DNA of 64,000 nucleotides from Parapedobacter defluvii (GCF_014642075.1 NZ_BMIK01000003.1:347566-411565); one strand, 5' to 3'. Counted from the stretch's first letter, positions 29,454 through 39,085 are shown. Numbers and translations: made by a program. The notes: generated from the sequence alone by a model not told the origin.

Positions 29454-30694
29454 TATTTTTTTCCGATCCGATAAAGTCTACCCTCATCCGTAACCGCGTA
29501 AAGTGCGCCGTCTTTCCCCTGTTGTACATCACGGAAACGTTGGCCCTGGTCTTCAAGCAAACGTTCCTCACCTACTACTTTATTATCCTTTATAACCAGC
29601 CGTGCGATATGTATGCTGCTTAATCCGCCTATAAACAGATTATTTTCCCATTCAGGAATCGAATTGCCTGAAAAAAATGTGATCCCACTTGGAGATAACA
29701 CCGGATCATAATAATATACCGGCTGCTCCATTCCTTCGTGCTGTTGAATTGCATCCCCGATTTTTTCTCCGCTATATTCCAAACCATAGGTGATGGTGGG
29801 CCACCCATAGTTTTTGCCTGGCTGGATCCGGTTTACTTCGTCGCCGCCACGCGGACCGAATTCGGTTTCCCATAAATCGCCGGTTACCGGATGGAACGCA
29901 AGCCCCTGTACATTGCGGTGACCGTATGAATAAATCTCCGGTCGGGCATCGCTCCGGCCCTCGAAAGGATTACCGGGTGCCGGTTTACCATCGGTCGTGA
30001 TCCGGAGCACTTTTCCAAGGGCCGAATTCAGGTCCTGTGCCTGTGGCCGGGTCACAATGTCCGAACGCTCGCCGGTACTTACGAACAAGTACCCCTCTTT
30101 ATCAAACAATATACGTCCACCATAATGCAAACTACTTTTGTGTGCCGGTGTAGCTTGATAAATTACCTGCGCATTTTCAATATGCTTTTCATCTGCAGCA
30201 AGTGTCCCTTTCGCCACAGCGGTAAGCGTACCATTCGGCGTGTCCTGCGAAAACACCCAATAAACCATACGGTTGCTCTCGAAGGCAGGGTCGATGGTAA
30301 TACCCAATAAACCGCCTTGACCGTTGGAGTTAACCTTGGGCAGCCCCGTTATGGCTTCACTCAGTGCCCCATCCTGCGCAGCGATGCGGAGTGTACCTCC
30401 TTTTTGGGTAATTAGAAATCTTCCATCCGGCAAAACGGCAATTCCCCAAGGGCGATCCAGTCCTTCACTCAATACTTTTACATCGTATGGAGTAGAAGTC
30501 TTCACACCTGCTATACGGGTTTGCCCCTCAAATGCCGGTTTGTAGTCCGTATTGGCGGCCTTCGTTTCGACCGGTGCATACGTCGAATCTGCAACCGGAT
30601 TTTTTTCCGCTTCTTTGGATGTCGACGAATCACAGGATAACATGATCAAAGATAAGCCTGTGAGAACACCTATTGAGCCTAATGTATATTGCAT
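29453..30694 (-). CDS. PQQ-dependent sugar dehydrogenase-like lipoprotein (GSDH family)
   Basis: About 413 aa. Starting at 30694 gives a lipoprotein signal peptide with lipobox IMLSC (Cys21); the frame is open 10 codons further up. The six-bladed GSDH beta-propeller is clear: GLDRPWGIAVLPDGRFLITQ, then GYLFVSTGERSD and YSYGHRNVQGLAFHP, where the histidine and arginine of the catalytic site sit. It ends in the DGALYAVTDEGRLYRI blade. Family members oxidise aldoses with PQQ, but PQQ use is not certain here. It is first in an operon with dtd and the MazG-like gene, an odd pairing. Confidence 0.9.
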   Translation of the reverse strand: MQYTLGSIGVLTGLSLIMLSCDSSTSKEAEKNPVADSTYAPVETKAANTDYKPAFEGQTRIAGVKTSTPYDVKVLSEGLDRPWGIAVLPDGRFLITQKGGTLRIAAQDGALSEAITGLPKVNSNGQGGLLGITIDPAFESNRMVYWVFSQDTPNGTLTAVAKGTLAADEKHIENAQVIYQATPAHKSSLHYGGRILFDKEGYLFVSTGERSDIVTRPQAQDLNSALGKVLRITTDGKPAPGNPFEGRSDARPEIYSYGHRNVQGLAFHPVTGDLWETEFGPRGGDEVNRIQPGKNYGWPTITYGLEYSGEKIGDAIQQHEGMEQPVYYYDPVLSPSGITFFSGNSIPEWENNLFIGGLSSIHIARLVIKDNKVVGEERLLEDQGQRFRDVQQGKDGALYAVTDEGRLYRIGKK

Positions 30695-30764
30695 ATTGGA
30701 AATTTTTCCTAAAGATAAATACATTTTACGGATAAAATCAACGCTTTCCGGTGCAATTAAAGAA

Positions 30765-30794
30765 AGCGCACTGTTATTTTTACAACAGTGCGCT
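30765..30794 (-). terminator. Hairpin terminator after the thiamin-regulated TonB receptor
   Basis: AGCGCACTGTT at 30765-30775 pairs perfectly with AACAGTGCGCT at 30784-30794 (11 bp, 8-nt loop). On the minus strand it is followed by TTTCTTT. It lies about 20 bp past the receptor stop. Confidence 0.8.
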
Positions 30795-30813
30795 GATCTT
30801 AAGTGCGTAAAAT

Positions 30814-33273
30814 TTAGAATTTCAGGTTTAATCCGAACAGAAAATTAGCCGTAGCTTGCGGGTAATAGTAGTTGTAGCTTAACCGGTCCGTCTCTGAAAG
30901 GTAATATCCCCAGGTAAAACCACTTGCCGAATATTTCTCATTGAACACGTTGTTAACCAGCAAGCTCAGCCCCAGGTTTTTCAATTTCCAGATAGAAGTA
31001 TGGTAAGCTATCCGGACGTTATTCACGAAAAACCCATCGATGCTCCGTTCGCTGCTGCTTGTATTGTCCAGGTACTGCCTGGATACATATTTACTCAGCA
31101 ACGCCAACTCAAGCGGTTTCCAGGGTGTGAAAGCAAGTTCACTGGATGCCACCCAATCGGGCGAAAACGAAATATCCGTGCTTTCGTAGAAATTCTCCAC
31201 ATCCCCTACAACTTCCGTAAAATTTCTAATCTTGTTTTGACTATAAGCCAAGGTAGCGCCCCAGGCAAACCAGTTGGTTGGTACCCACCTGCCGTCAAAC
31301 TCCAGTCCCATTCGGTAACTGTCGTCTACGTTTCTGCGCAGGGTACTCCCCACGTCGTTAAGCTGCCCCGTAGGGATCAACTGGTTTTTGTACAACATGG
31401 CGTAGCCATTTATTCCGATGTTAAACCGTGGGGTTCTGATTCGGTAACCTGCTTCGATGTCATGCAGTTGTTCGGCTTTGGGGCTTTGCCCTATCGGCCA
31501 GTCGGTAAAATCACTGCGTATCGGTTCTTTGTTGGCCAACGCATACGAAGCATACACATTGCTTGCTGCCGACAACTGGTAGGTGATCCCCACTTTTGGA
31601 TTGAAGAAATCAAACGTTGCATCCTGGGTAATATCACGCAGGTCATTGTCTATCCCCGATATTGCATAGTCAATATGCCGATATTGCAGGTCTGCAAACA
31701 GAAATAAATCGTTCAATTGATAAGAAGCCCTCAGGTACGTATTGAAGTCTTTCTTCATTGCATCGCCATTGTAATAGCGATAGGATGTGTGGAAAGAATT
31801 CTCCGCATCGGTGAGGTAGTCACGCGCCGTGAATAAGGGGTAACGAGACCAAACGATATCACCGTAATGCCCACCTTCGTATTGATTATAGGCCCCTCCC
31901 CAGATGATTTCAACGCCGCTGGTGGGTTTATACACCAAGGAATACGTTCCGCCATAAAAGTGATTATCGAGCCACCGCTGGCGTACCAGATCTGTCTCTT
32001 CGATGGTATTTCCCGCTACAACAACCGGAGACAAACCATAGTCTGCCAATCCATCGCTATCCCGGAACTGTTCATAATAACCTTTGCCCCGCGTGTAATG
32101 CAACGCGGTATTCAGTGTTAACCGGCTTGTCAGCGTTGACGAAAACAGCAATTGGTAATGCGTCTGCTGATAGTTATCCGTTTCATTATCATACAGGTAT
32201 TTGTTATACCTCCGATCTGATTTCAACAGGTTATCGATCTCATACTCTGTCAATCCATCGTCCTTCGCATAGGCTTCCATGGCCTCCACATCACCGGTAA
32301 GGCGGGATTCCGGCGTGCCATACCACGCCTGATACGTTTTTTCTTTCCCTCCGAACACATTGGCGCGCAGCAAACTGTTCTTGCCATACCAGGCTCCTGA
32401 CAGGAAAAAAGATTGCAGGTTAGAGGTAGCCCGGTCGATATAACCGTCGCTCCTGATGCGCGACAGCCGTCCATCGAACGTGAATTTATCATCGATCAGA
32501 CCCGTCCCCAACCGGATCGTATTTTTCCATGAATTGTAGGAGCCGAACGAGTTATCCAATTCGGCATACGGATCCTTGTTAAGCGTGTTGGTCTGGATAT
32601 TGAGACTTGCCCCGAATGCACCGGCACCGTTGGTGGATGTTCCGACACCCCGTTGGATCTGTACATTGTCGACCGACGAAGCAAAATCGGGTAAATTCAC
32701 AAAAAAGGATCCCAAACTTTCCGCATCATTAAGCGGTATCCCGTTGATGGTAACATTGGTACGTTGGCCGTCACTGCCCCGTATGCGCATACTGGTGTAC
32801 CCAATCCCCGCTCCGGCATCCGACGAAATGACTACGCCTGGTGTCTGATCCAGCAAATAAGGAATATCCTGTCCAAGATTGTTTTTTTCAATATCCGCTT
32901 TGCTTAAGTTTTTGTAGGTCGTTGCCATATTTTCAGTGGCACGGGTGGCCTGAACGACCACTTCATCGGTCAGCAATGCGGCCCTTTCCATTGAAAAACG
33001 GATTTGTTCGTCGTTAGACACAGTAATTTCCCTGTATTGCGGCTGAAATCCCAGGTAACTAACCGCGACCGTATAGGTGGTGGCTTTCAGGTTCCGGATG
33101 TGTACCCTGCCATCGGTATCCGTTTGTCCGCTGTACGCTGTTCCCGAAAGACGTACCGAAGCACCTACCATTGGTCTGTTCTCGTTAAATACTTCAACGA
33201 TAAGGCTATGTTGAGCCACAACAATAGCTGCATGCAAAAAAAACGCAATTCCTGCGATTAATCTTTTAATCAT
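30814..33273 (-). CDS. TonB-dependent receptor under TPP riboswitch, likely thiamin uptake
   Basis: An 819-aa receptor with a signal peptide (about 1-20), a carboxypeptidase-regulatory-like domain (about 22-105), a plug domain with GYTSMRIRGSDGQRTNVTING and IQRGVGTSTNGAGAFGASL, and a 22-strand-type barrel ending in GLNLKF. The gene lies 68 bp after a TPP riboswitch, so it should be shut off when thiamin pyrophosphate is plentiful. TPP-controlled TonB receptors in Bacteroidetes were proposed as thiamin or thiamin-precursor importers (Omr1 in comparative genomics). The substrate is inferred from the regulation, not from the barrel. Confidence 0.92.
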   Translation of the reverse strand: MIKRLIAGIAFFLHAAIVVAQHSLIVEVFNENRPMVGASVRLSGTAYSGQTDTDGRVHIRNLKATTYTVAVSYLGFQPQYREITVSNDEQIRFSMERAALLTDEVVVQATRATENMATTYKNLSKADIEKNNLGQDIPYLLDQTPGVVISSDAGAGIGYTSMRIRGSDGQRTNVTINGIPLNDAESLGSFFVNLPDFASSVDNVQIQRGVGTSTNGAGAFGASLNIQTNTLNKDPYAELDNSFGSYNSWKNTIRLGTGLIDDKFTFDGRLSRIRSDGYIDRATSNLQSFFLSGAWYGKNSLLRANVFGGKEKTYQAWYGTPESRLTGDVEAMEAYAKDDGLTEYEIDNLLKSDRRYNKYLYDNETDNYQQTHYQLLFSSTLTSRLTLNTALHYTRGKGYYEQFRDSDGLADYGLSPVVVAGNTIEETDLVRQRWLDNHFYGGTYSLVYKPTSGVEIIWGGAYNQYEGGHYGDIVWSRYPLFTARDYLTDAENSFHTSYRYYNGDAMKKDFNTYLRASYQLNDLFLFADLQYRHIDYAISGIDNDLRDITQDATFDFFNPKVGITYQLSAASNVYASYALANKEPIRSDFTDWPIGQSPKAEQLHDIEAGYRIRTPRFNIGINGYAMLYKNQLIPTGQLNDVGSTLRRNVDDSYRMGLEFDGRWVPTNWFAWGATLAYSQNKIRNFTEVVGDVENFYESTDISFSPDWVASSELAFTPWKPLELALLSKYVSRQYLDNTSSSERSIDGFFVNNVRIAYHTSIWKLKNLGLSLLVNNVFNEKYSASGFTWGYYLSETDRLSYNYYYPQATANFLFGLNLKF

Positions 33274-33340
33274 TTATTTGTAATTTTTAGTTAAACACAA
33301 CTGCCACAAGGGGTTCATGACAGTCCAACTTATTTAACTT

Positions 33341-33447
33341 ACCTTCCCTACGCCGGCATTATCCGGATCAGGTGCTCCCGAGATGTATCGGGATGGGTAT
33401 AATCTCAGCCTTTATTTGTGTTTGTTTGTACAAACAAGGCACCCCTA
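33341..33447 (-). ncRNA. TPP riboswitch (THI element)
   Basis: Read on the minus strand, the leader has GGGGTGCC, then GGCTGAGATTATACCC, an extended P3 hairpin TCCCGA/TCGGGA, and then ACCTGATCCGGATAATGCC followed by GGCGTAGGGAAG. This is the complete conserved core of the thiamin pyrophosphate riboswitch, including the CTGAGA pyrimidine sensor and the CCTGATC/GCGTAGGGA pair. An AAGGGGTT run (33307-33314 on the plus strand) can pair with the GGGG of the P1 region and may be part of the expression platform; that part is inference. Confidence 0.96.
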
Positions 33448-33458
33448 AATGATGGTGG

Positions 33459-33488
33459 CAAAGATAGGTCTTTTTTTGTAAATGCAAA
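33459..33488 (-). promoter_or_regulatory. Promoter of the TPP-riboswitch transcript
   Basis: On the minus strand TATCTTTG (33466-33459) is an exact -7 element and TTTG (33488-33485) is the -33 element, 18 bp apart. It is directly upstream of the riboswitch, so the transcript would start about 5-10 nt before it. This is the best-formed Bacteroidota promoter I see in the window. Confidence 0.7.
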
Positions 33489-33542
33489 GAGTACAGGGCA
33501 GCGAAGTGGCTTTTCTTCCACCCCGCCGCTCTGTAGACAATA

Positions 33543-36500
33543 TTACTTCGTTACATGCAGCATTCCCTGCATGATGCGCCAATGCCCCGGAAATGTACAT
33601 ACGTACGGATAATCCCCAGGTGTGTCAGGCACCTTGAATATGAGTTCATACCGGTTTTCCGGATCAACCAATGGGGTACTGAACAGGACATCTGGTGTAT
33701 TGGGTATATACTGCAATGTCACACCGTTAGGTTGTTTCGCAAGTTCGTCCGCTGCTTGTCCAACGCGTTCCAACGTACCTGGTTTCAGCACCAACAGATT
33801 ATGCTGCATGTGGTCCGTATTCTCTAAGATAATCTTCAACGTCTGCCCGGCCTTGACTTCGATGTTGGTCACATCGTACTTCATTTCACCGACAACGGTC
33901 TTGATCACCACTTCACGGTCTACAGCCTTTACATCTTCCATTTCAGGCGCCGTCTTATTGACGATCACCAGCCGCGCATGATCCAGCATTCCGGTAAAAT
34001 CAAAATCCGCTGGATAATCCCCCGCATTGACCGTTCGCGGCATGTCCCCTTCCTGCCGACGGTTATGACCTATGCGGATGACCCCGGATGGGATTTTATC
34101 AAACAATCCGCCGGTTTTTCCTTGGGCCACCTGTTGCCCATTAATGGACAGCATCATATTTCCATCAGCAAGCAGGGATGCCTTTACTACAAACTCTTTT
34201 GGTAATGAATTAACCGAGTGGATAATCGTCTGCTTCCCTTTCTGGTTAACCTGAAAATACAGGCCGCCATCTTTCAGGTACACGGCATATCCATCCTTAT
34301 TGTCTCCATGCGATATCAATACGCCTTCAAATGCCTGCTGTGTATCCGTTTGCTTAACAGCGGCTACAAAACCGAACTCCCGGTTAGCAAGGTCAGGAAT
34401 CTGCCGCCCGCCAACGGTACCTCCGCCCGCTGAACTCAACGGAAATACTACCATGCGGCTACCTGCGAAAATACGTACCGCCAGCGATCCATCCGAATTT
34501 GACAAGTTGGGCCGGCCCGCCTCTTGGTTATATTCATCCATGAACGATTGCCGGTGCATCGCGCCCGCAATAAGCAAGGCATGCGACAACCATTTATCTT
34601 CCACGTTCTCTCTTTGCTGTACCGCGTCAAAAAGGACTTTTCCAATCTGCGGACTTTCGGCAGCGTCAGATAAGGCAAGAAAAGCCGACAAACGAATCCT
34701 TAAGTCTGCATCCTGCATTACGCCGGAAGCAATAAGTTGCTGCACCACCTCGGGTCGGTCCATCGGCAGCGTTTGGATAGCAGCCCGCCGGACGCCTGGC
34801 GCGGGATGCTTCAGTGCTCCGATAACCACGGATAAGCTCTTTTCATCAGAACCATCCAGCAATCCCAAGCCATGCAGTGTCCATATCGCATGGAGTGCTC
34901 CTCCATTGCTATTGATCTCATCCACCTCCGTATTACGCACTAACCTGTGCAGATCAGCTGCTACACCTTTATCCACTGACTCAACGAGTAACCGTTGTGC
35001 GGTTAACCGCCAAAACTGATTATCACTTTTCAATGCATTGATCAATGTAGCCGGCTTTTCTGAATTCAATTTATACGGTTTATAGGCTTTAGAGTCGGTA
35101 TGTACCAATCGATAAATACGTCCTTTTGTGTTGTCCCGCAGCGGATCAATATAAGCATTGCCCGCTCCGTTCTCAAACCCCTCGGGGGTAGGATTATGCT
35201 GGATGACGAAATTGTACCAATCCAGTATCCAAAGCGCACCATCGGGTCCTACTTTGGCGTCTACCGGACCGAACCAGTTGTCCGAACTAGCAATCATGTT
35301 CCATCCATCGCCCTTCTCCTTAAATCCGGAACCAACCTGTTCGAGGATATGCCGGTGCACCAATCGCCCCGTTGGTTCGGATATAAACGCCACCCGGTTC
35401 CAGTATTCCTGTGGAAATGCCCTTGCAGTATACAGGCTATGCCCTGCAGCTGCGGTAAAGCCACCGTGAACGTCTACCTGCCTAAGCTCCTTCGTGAGCA
35501 CATGCATGTTATAATGCCCATCTATTTTTTCGATACCCCGTTCCTGCAGGTTTGCCCGCTCGTAATAACGCAGCGGAATGGCGAAAAAATCACTGTGCTC
35601 ATTGTTGGCGGTAGATATGAACACATCAAAATCTTCGGAAAAACCGAGCCCCCAGGTATTATTGCTCGTATTACCCAAAAACTCAAATTGGGTCGCATCG
35701 GAATCAAACCGGTAAACACCCGAACCGAACTTAAACGGTTTGCCACCTATTGTACCTTCAAAACCCGAATACCCTACTGTACCCCAAATTTTATTATCGA
35801 TTCCATAACGCAGATTGGATGGACCTGCGTGGGTATCGAATGTACCCCATCCATCTATCAACACTTCACGCACATCGGCTTTATCGTCACCGTCGGTATC
35901 CTTGAGAAACAAAAAATGGGGTGCCTGAGAAACAATAATGCCCCCGTTGGCAAACGTAAAACTGGTTGGAATATTCAAGCCTTCGGCAAATACCGTAAAT
36001 TTATCTGCCTTGCCGTCGCCATCGGTATCCTCACAGATCAAAATCCGGTCGTCACCTTCGCCTTTGTCATCCCGGACGGTATTGGGATAATCGACGGTTT
36101 CAATCACCCATAAGCGTCCCCTCTCGTCCCAATCCATCGCAATAGGTTTCTTGATATCCGGCTCACTGGCAAACAATTGAAGTTTGAACCCGACTGGTAC
36201 CTGGATGAGAGTCTGTGATTCTTCGGGGCTGAGCGGAAGCTGATAACGGGGAGGTGGGTCACGGTGCTCGTAGTTGGGCATCCGGCCTTCTTTATATTCA
36301 GGCTGCGCAATGACATAGGCTTCCATTCTTTTCACTGCTTCTTCTCCCACCGCCCAACGGATACCACTTTTTACAAGCTGCAGAAATCCCGGATTGCGAA
36401 ACGTGCGCTCATCGTGACCGAATGCCGTATAAAAGACCCTGCCTTTTCCATAGTCTTTCACCCACGTATACGGCTCCCGGTGCGTGCTATCCACACGTTC

Positions 36501-37061
36501 CATCAGCACCTCAATATCGTCGGCAAAATGATCGTGCACATACGTTTCATCCCATTCCGTCTCAAAAGGAACGACACCTGACATTGCGGGGTGATCCGGT
36601 TTTATAATTTCCGCAGAAAATTTTCCGCCTCCATGACTTTTAAATTGCCCCCCGATGAGCGCTACCACTTCCGGCGAATTCCGAAAACAGAACGACGCGG
36701 AATGAAGCGGGATAAATCCTTTGCCCGAAGCCACAAAATCCAATAGTGCTTTTTCCTGGGCTGTGCTGATAGAGTCGTGGTTGGCATACACAATCAATCC
36801 ATCGTAGCGCTGTAGGTCCTCCTTTGTCAGGTCTTCCGGATCAACCGAATACGTGATGTTAATTCCTTCGGATGCATATTCCTGCCGTAATATATCGGCC
36901 AATAATTCAGAATCGTGGTGCTTGCTGGCATGCCCGAGGAAAAACAATTCTAATCGCCGGGGTCCGTCACTTTCTTTTTTTCCACCTCCGCAACCCCCGA
37001 AAAACAGAGGTATCAACACGATGGCGAGCAGTTTGACAAACAGGGTAAGTGGCTTATTCAT
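33543..37061 (-). CDS. Large lipoprotein: ThuA domain, PVC-type dehydrogenase beta-propeller, HEAT-like repeats and C-terminal cupredoxin
   Basis: About 1172 aa from an ATG at 37061, which gives a signal peptide with lipobox FFGGC (Cys24). Domains in order: ThuA-like (about 36-245; FIPLHSASFCF, GRVFYTAFGHDERTF), a sugar-dehydrogenase-like beta-propeller (about 295-680; DWDERGRLWVIETVDYPN), HEAT-like repeats (about 700-850), a concanavalin/laminin-G-like sandwich (about 880-1060), and a cupredoxin (about 1070-1172). The copper ligands are visible as His in MQHNLL and the Cys, His and Met of VCTFPGHWRIM. No CxxCH heme motif is present. It probably oxidises a sugar or glycoside in the periplasm and passes electrons to the copper site. 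It is last in the epimerase-oxidoreductase operon. Confidence 0.88.
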   Translation of the reverse strand: MNKPLTLFVKLLAIVLIPLFFGGCGGGKKESDGPRRLELFFLGHASKHHDSELLADILRQEYASEGINITYSVDPEDLTKEDLQRYDGLIVYANHDSISTAQEKALLDFVASGKGFIPLHSASFCFRNSPEVVALIGGQFKSHGGGKFSAEIIKPDHPAMSGVVPFETEWDETYVHDHFADDIEVLMERVDSTHREPYTWVKDYGKGRVFYTAFGHDERTFRNPGFLQLVKSGIRWAVGEEAVKRMEAYVIAQPEYKEGRMPNYEHRDPPPRYQLPLSPEESQTLIQVPVGFKLQLFASEPDIKKPIAMDWDERGRLWVIETVDYPNTVRDDKGEGDDRILICEDTDGDGKADKFTVFAEGLNIPTSFTFANGGIIVSQAPHFLFLKDTDGDDKADVREVLIDGWGTFDTHAGPSNLRYGIDNKIWGTVGYSGFEGTIGGKPFKFGSGVYRFDSDATQFEFLGNTSNNTWGLGFSEDFDVFISTANNEHSDFFAIPLRYYERANLQERGIEKIDGHYNMHVLTKELRQVDVHGGFTAAAGHSLYTARAFPQEYWNRVAFISEPTGRLVHRHILEQVGSGFKEKGDGWNMIASSDNWFGPVDAKVGPDGALWILDWYNFVIQHNPTPEGFENGAGNAYIDPLRDNTKGRIYRLVHTDSKAYKPYKLNSEKPATLINALKSDNQFWRLTAQRLLVESVDKGVAADLHRLVRNTEVDEINSNGGALHAIWTLHGLGLLDGSDEKSLSVVIGALKHPAPGVRRAAIQTLPMDRPEVVQQLIASGVMQDADLRIRLSAFLALSDAAESPQIGKVLFDAVQQRENVEDKWLSHALLIAGAMHRQSFMDEYNQEAGRPNLSNSDGSLAVRIFAGSRMVVFPLSSAGGGTVGGRQIPDLANREFGFVAAVKQTDTQQAFEGVLISHGDNKDGYAVYLKDGGLYFQVNQKGKQTIIHSVNSLPKEFVVKASLLADGNMMLSINGQQVAQGKTGGLFDKIPSGVIRIGHNRRQEGDMPRTVNAGDYPADFDFTGMLDHARLVIVNKTAPEMEDVKAVDREVVIKTVVGEMKYDVTNIEVKAGQTLKIILENTDHMQHNLLVLKPGTLERVGQAADELAKQPNGVTLQYIPNTPDVLFSTPLVDPENRYELIFKVPDTPGDYPYVCTFPGHWRIMQGMLHVTK

Positions 37062-37074
37062 GGTCAGGGTATAA

Positions 37075-38202
37075 TTAAGATAACGTAAACTTCGGCAGGC
37101 GAATGATTTCACCTCCCTTTAAGGCCGATTCATGGGCAAGGATGCCGACGCACGTAATATTGGCCGACTGCTGTGCATTCGGATAGGGTTGCCGGTTTTC
37201 AATCAATGCACTGATAAACTCATGCACGAGATGCGGATGAGAACCGCCATGACCTGCGCCCTGAATAAATGAAAGATGTTGGTTTGCATCTTCATCGTAC
37301 ACCCCCCCGGTTGTAAAGTGCTGAATGGGCTCCGGCAGCAAATGTGCATAGTCGGGGCATTGAACTTCTTCGGGAATTTCAGGCTCCGGCTTTTTTGCGG
37401 TGTGCACCACCAACGGTCTGCCTTCTATCAACGGCCATTCCACCGCTTTTTTACTGCCATAGACCTCAAAGCTTTCTCGGTATTGCCGGGCCGTATCAAA
37501 CAAGGAGCGGTATACCTGTGCGCTCAGATCGGAGTTCCTAAACTTAATATGAGCCGTTTCTATGGCAAATGGCGAATTGTAGTACCCTTGCAGTTCCTCG
37601 CGTATCGTACCTGAGCCAAAGCAAGACACATATTCGGCTTCGCCGCGTGTAAGGCCCAACACAGGACCTACGCAATGGGTAGCATAGTGCATAGGGGGTA
37701 ATCCCGGCCAGTAGTTCGGCCATCCATCCATGTCCTGCTGATGACTTGCCTTCAGAAATTGGATTTTACCCAATTCTCCCTTTTCATATAGTTCTTTCAT
37801 AAAGAGGAATTCACGTGAGTACAGCACGGTTTCCATCATCATATAGGTCAATCCTGTCTCTGCTACCGCTTCAACAATTTGCCGGCATTCTTCTACGGTC
37901 GTAGCCATGGGTACGGTACAGGCAACGTGTTTTCCCGCACGCAGTGCCTGCAGTGTCTGTTCAGCATGGTTTGGAATCGGTGTATTGATATGCACCGCAT
38001 CAATCTCTTTGTCTTCCAAAAGCTCGTTGTAATCCCGATAGCGTTTTGTGATACCGAAGGCATCGCCGATTTTATTCAAGTTATCTGTATTTCGCTGACA
38101 TATGGCATACAAATTCGCGTTTGGATGTTGTTGATAGATCGGAATGAATTCTGCACCGAATCCCAGTCCGATAATGGCTACATTGATTTTTTTCGTATTC
38201 AT
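37075..38202 (-). CDS. Gfo/Idh/MocA family NAD(P)-dependent oxidoreductase
   Basis: A 375-aa protein with an N-terminal Rossmann fold (NVAIIGLGFGAEFIP) and the family domain. The usual EKP motif is replaced by ACTVPMATT. These enzymes oxidise or reduce hydroxyls on sugars and inositols. It lies 13 bp before the start of the ThuA-cupredoxin gene and 13 bp after the epimerase gene, so the three form one operon. Related ThuA plus Gfo/Idh/MocA plus epimerase sets act on 3-keto sugars in other bacteria, which is the most likely role here. Confidence 0.92.
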   Translation of the reverse strand: MNTKKINVAIIGLGFGAEFIPIYQQHPNANLYAICQRNTDNLNKIGDAFGITKRYRDYNELLEDKEIDAVHINTPIPNHAEQTLQALRAGKHVACTVPMATTVEECRQIVEAVAETGLTYMMMETVLYSREFLFMKELYEKGELGKIQFLKASHQQDMDGWPNYWPGLPPMHYATHCVGPVLGLTRGEAEYVSCFGSGTIREELQGYYNSPFAIETAHIKFRNSDLSAQVYRSLFDTARQYRESFEVYGSKKAVEWPLIEGRPLVVHTAKKPEPEIPEEVQCPDYAHLLPEPIQHFTTGGVYDEDANQHLSFIQGAGHGGSHPHLVHEFISALIENRQPYPNAQQSANITCVGILAHESALKGGEIIRLPKFTLS

Positions 38203-38215
38203 AAGCTGTTTATTT

Positions 38216-39085
38216 TTATTTTTTGCCGGTTAACCATTTTCTCAAAAAGTTGTGCCCTTCGCTCGCAAATGCATCCTGGCTTTCTGCCAGGTTCCGCCAG
38301 ATACATACCGCTGCGGCCAATTCCTTGTTTTCGGGTGTGAAACTTTCGATAGAAACCGTACCCGAATAGCCAATCGCAGCAAGCCCCCTGTAATAAGCAT
38401 CCCAACTGGCATTCCCCGATCCGGGAGTACCCCGGTAATTTTCAGCAACCTGAACGTGAAGCAGCCGGTTATTTGCCACGCGGATCGCGCGCTCGGGATC
38501 GGGTTCTTCGATGTTCATGTGGAACATATCCAAGCAAATTCCCGCCGCCGGATGGTCGATTTCTTTAATCAGCCGAATCACATCGTCTACCGTGTTAACA
38601 AGATCTGATTCAAAACGATTCAACGGCTCCAGTGCAATCTGAAGGCCGCGGTCAGCTGCCCGTTCACAAACGGCCTGTAGGTTTTCAACCGCCCGGCTCC
38701 ATTCCAACTGCCGTTGTTGAATAGGTACCATTCTTGCTTTTCCCACCGCTGAATACATCGGCCCGGCAAAGAAATCAGCTCCCAATTCTGCTGCAATATC
38801 CAAACATCTGATAATGTAATCCATACCGGTATTACGCAGCGACGCGTCATCGCTGGTCAGGTCCCGCGTGCTCCCGAATGCGCCGCATAGGATTACACCT
38901 AGTTCCTGATTGGACAATTCAGTCCTTATTCTATTCACATCGATCAACTGTGGATCTTCCACCGCAATTTCTATTTGGTCAAATCCCATTTGCTTGACCT
39001 TTGCGAATAGTTTCACAGCATCCTCGGTCTTAAAAGGAGAGGTCCATAACCAGGTACTTACTCCCAAACTAATTGGTAACGACAT
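38216..39085 (-). CDS. TIM-barrel sugar 3-epimerase/isomerase (tagatose/psicose 3-epimerase-like)
   Basis: A 289-aa AP-endonuclease-2-type TIM barrel. The metal and catalytic residues of ketose 3-epimerases are in place: ALEPLNRFESD (Glu), CLDMFHMN (Asp, His), VQVAENYRGTPGSG (His replaced by Gln-Val context) and GTVSIESFTP (second Glu). It probably interconverts ketoses or 3-keto sugars. It is first in the operon and divergent from an AraC regulator with 245 bp between them. Confidence 0.87.
   Translation of the reverse strand: MSLPISLGVSTWLWTSPFKTEDAVKLFAKVKQMGFDQIEIAVEDPQLIDVNRIRTELSNQELGVILCGAFGSTRDLTSDDASLRNTGMDYIIRCLDIAAELGADFFAGPMYSAVGKARMVPIQQRQLEWSRAVENLQAVCERAADRGLQIALEPLNRFESDLVNTVDDVIRLIKEIDHPAAGICLDMFHMNIEEPDPERAIRVANNRLLHVQVAENYRGTPGSGNASWDAYYRGLAAIGYSGTVSIESFTPENKELAAAVCIWRNLAESQDAFASEGHNFLRKWLTGKK

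Noticed and set aside
31000..31707. 235-codon open frame antisense to the TonB receptor
   Set aside because: Shadow of the beta-barrel coding sequence; rich in Val/Tyr/Pro with no motif.
35100..36113. 337-codon open frame antisense to the ThuA-cupredoxin gene
   Set aside because: The minus-strand protein has continuous recognisable domains here. The antisense frame has no domain or start context.
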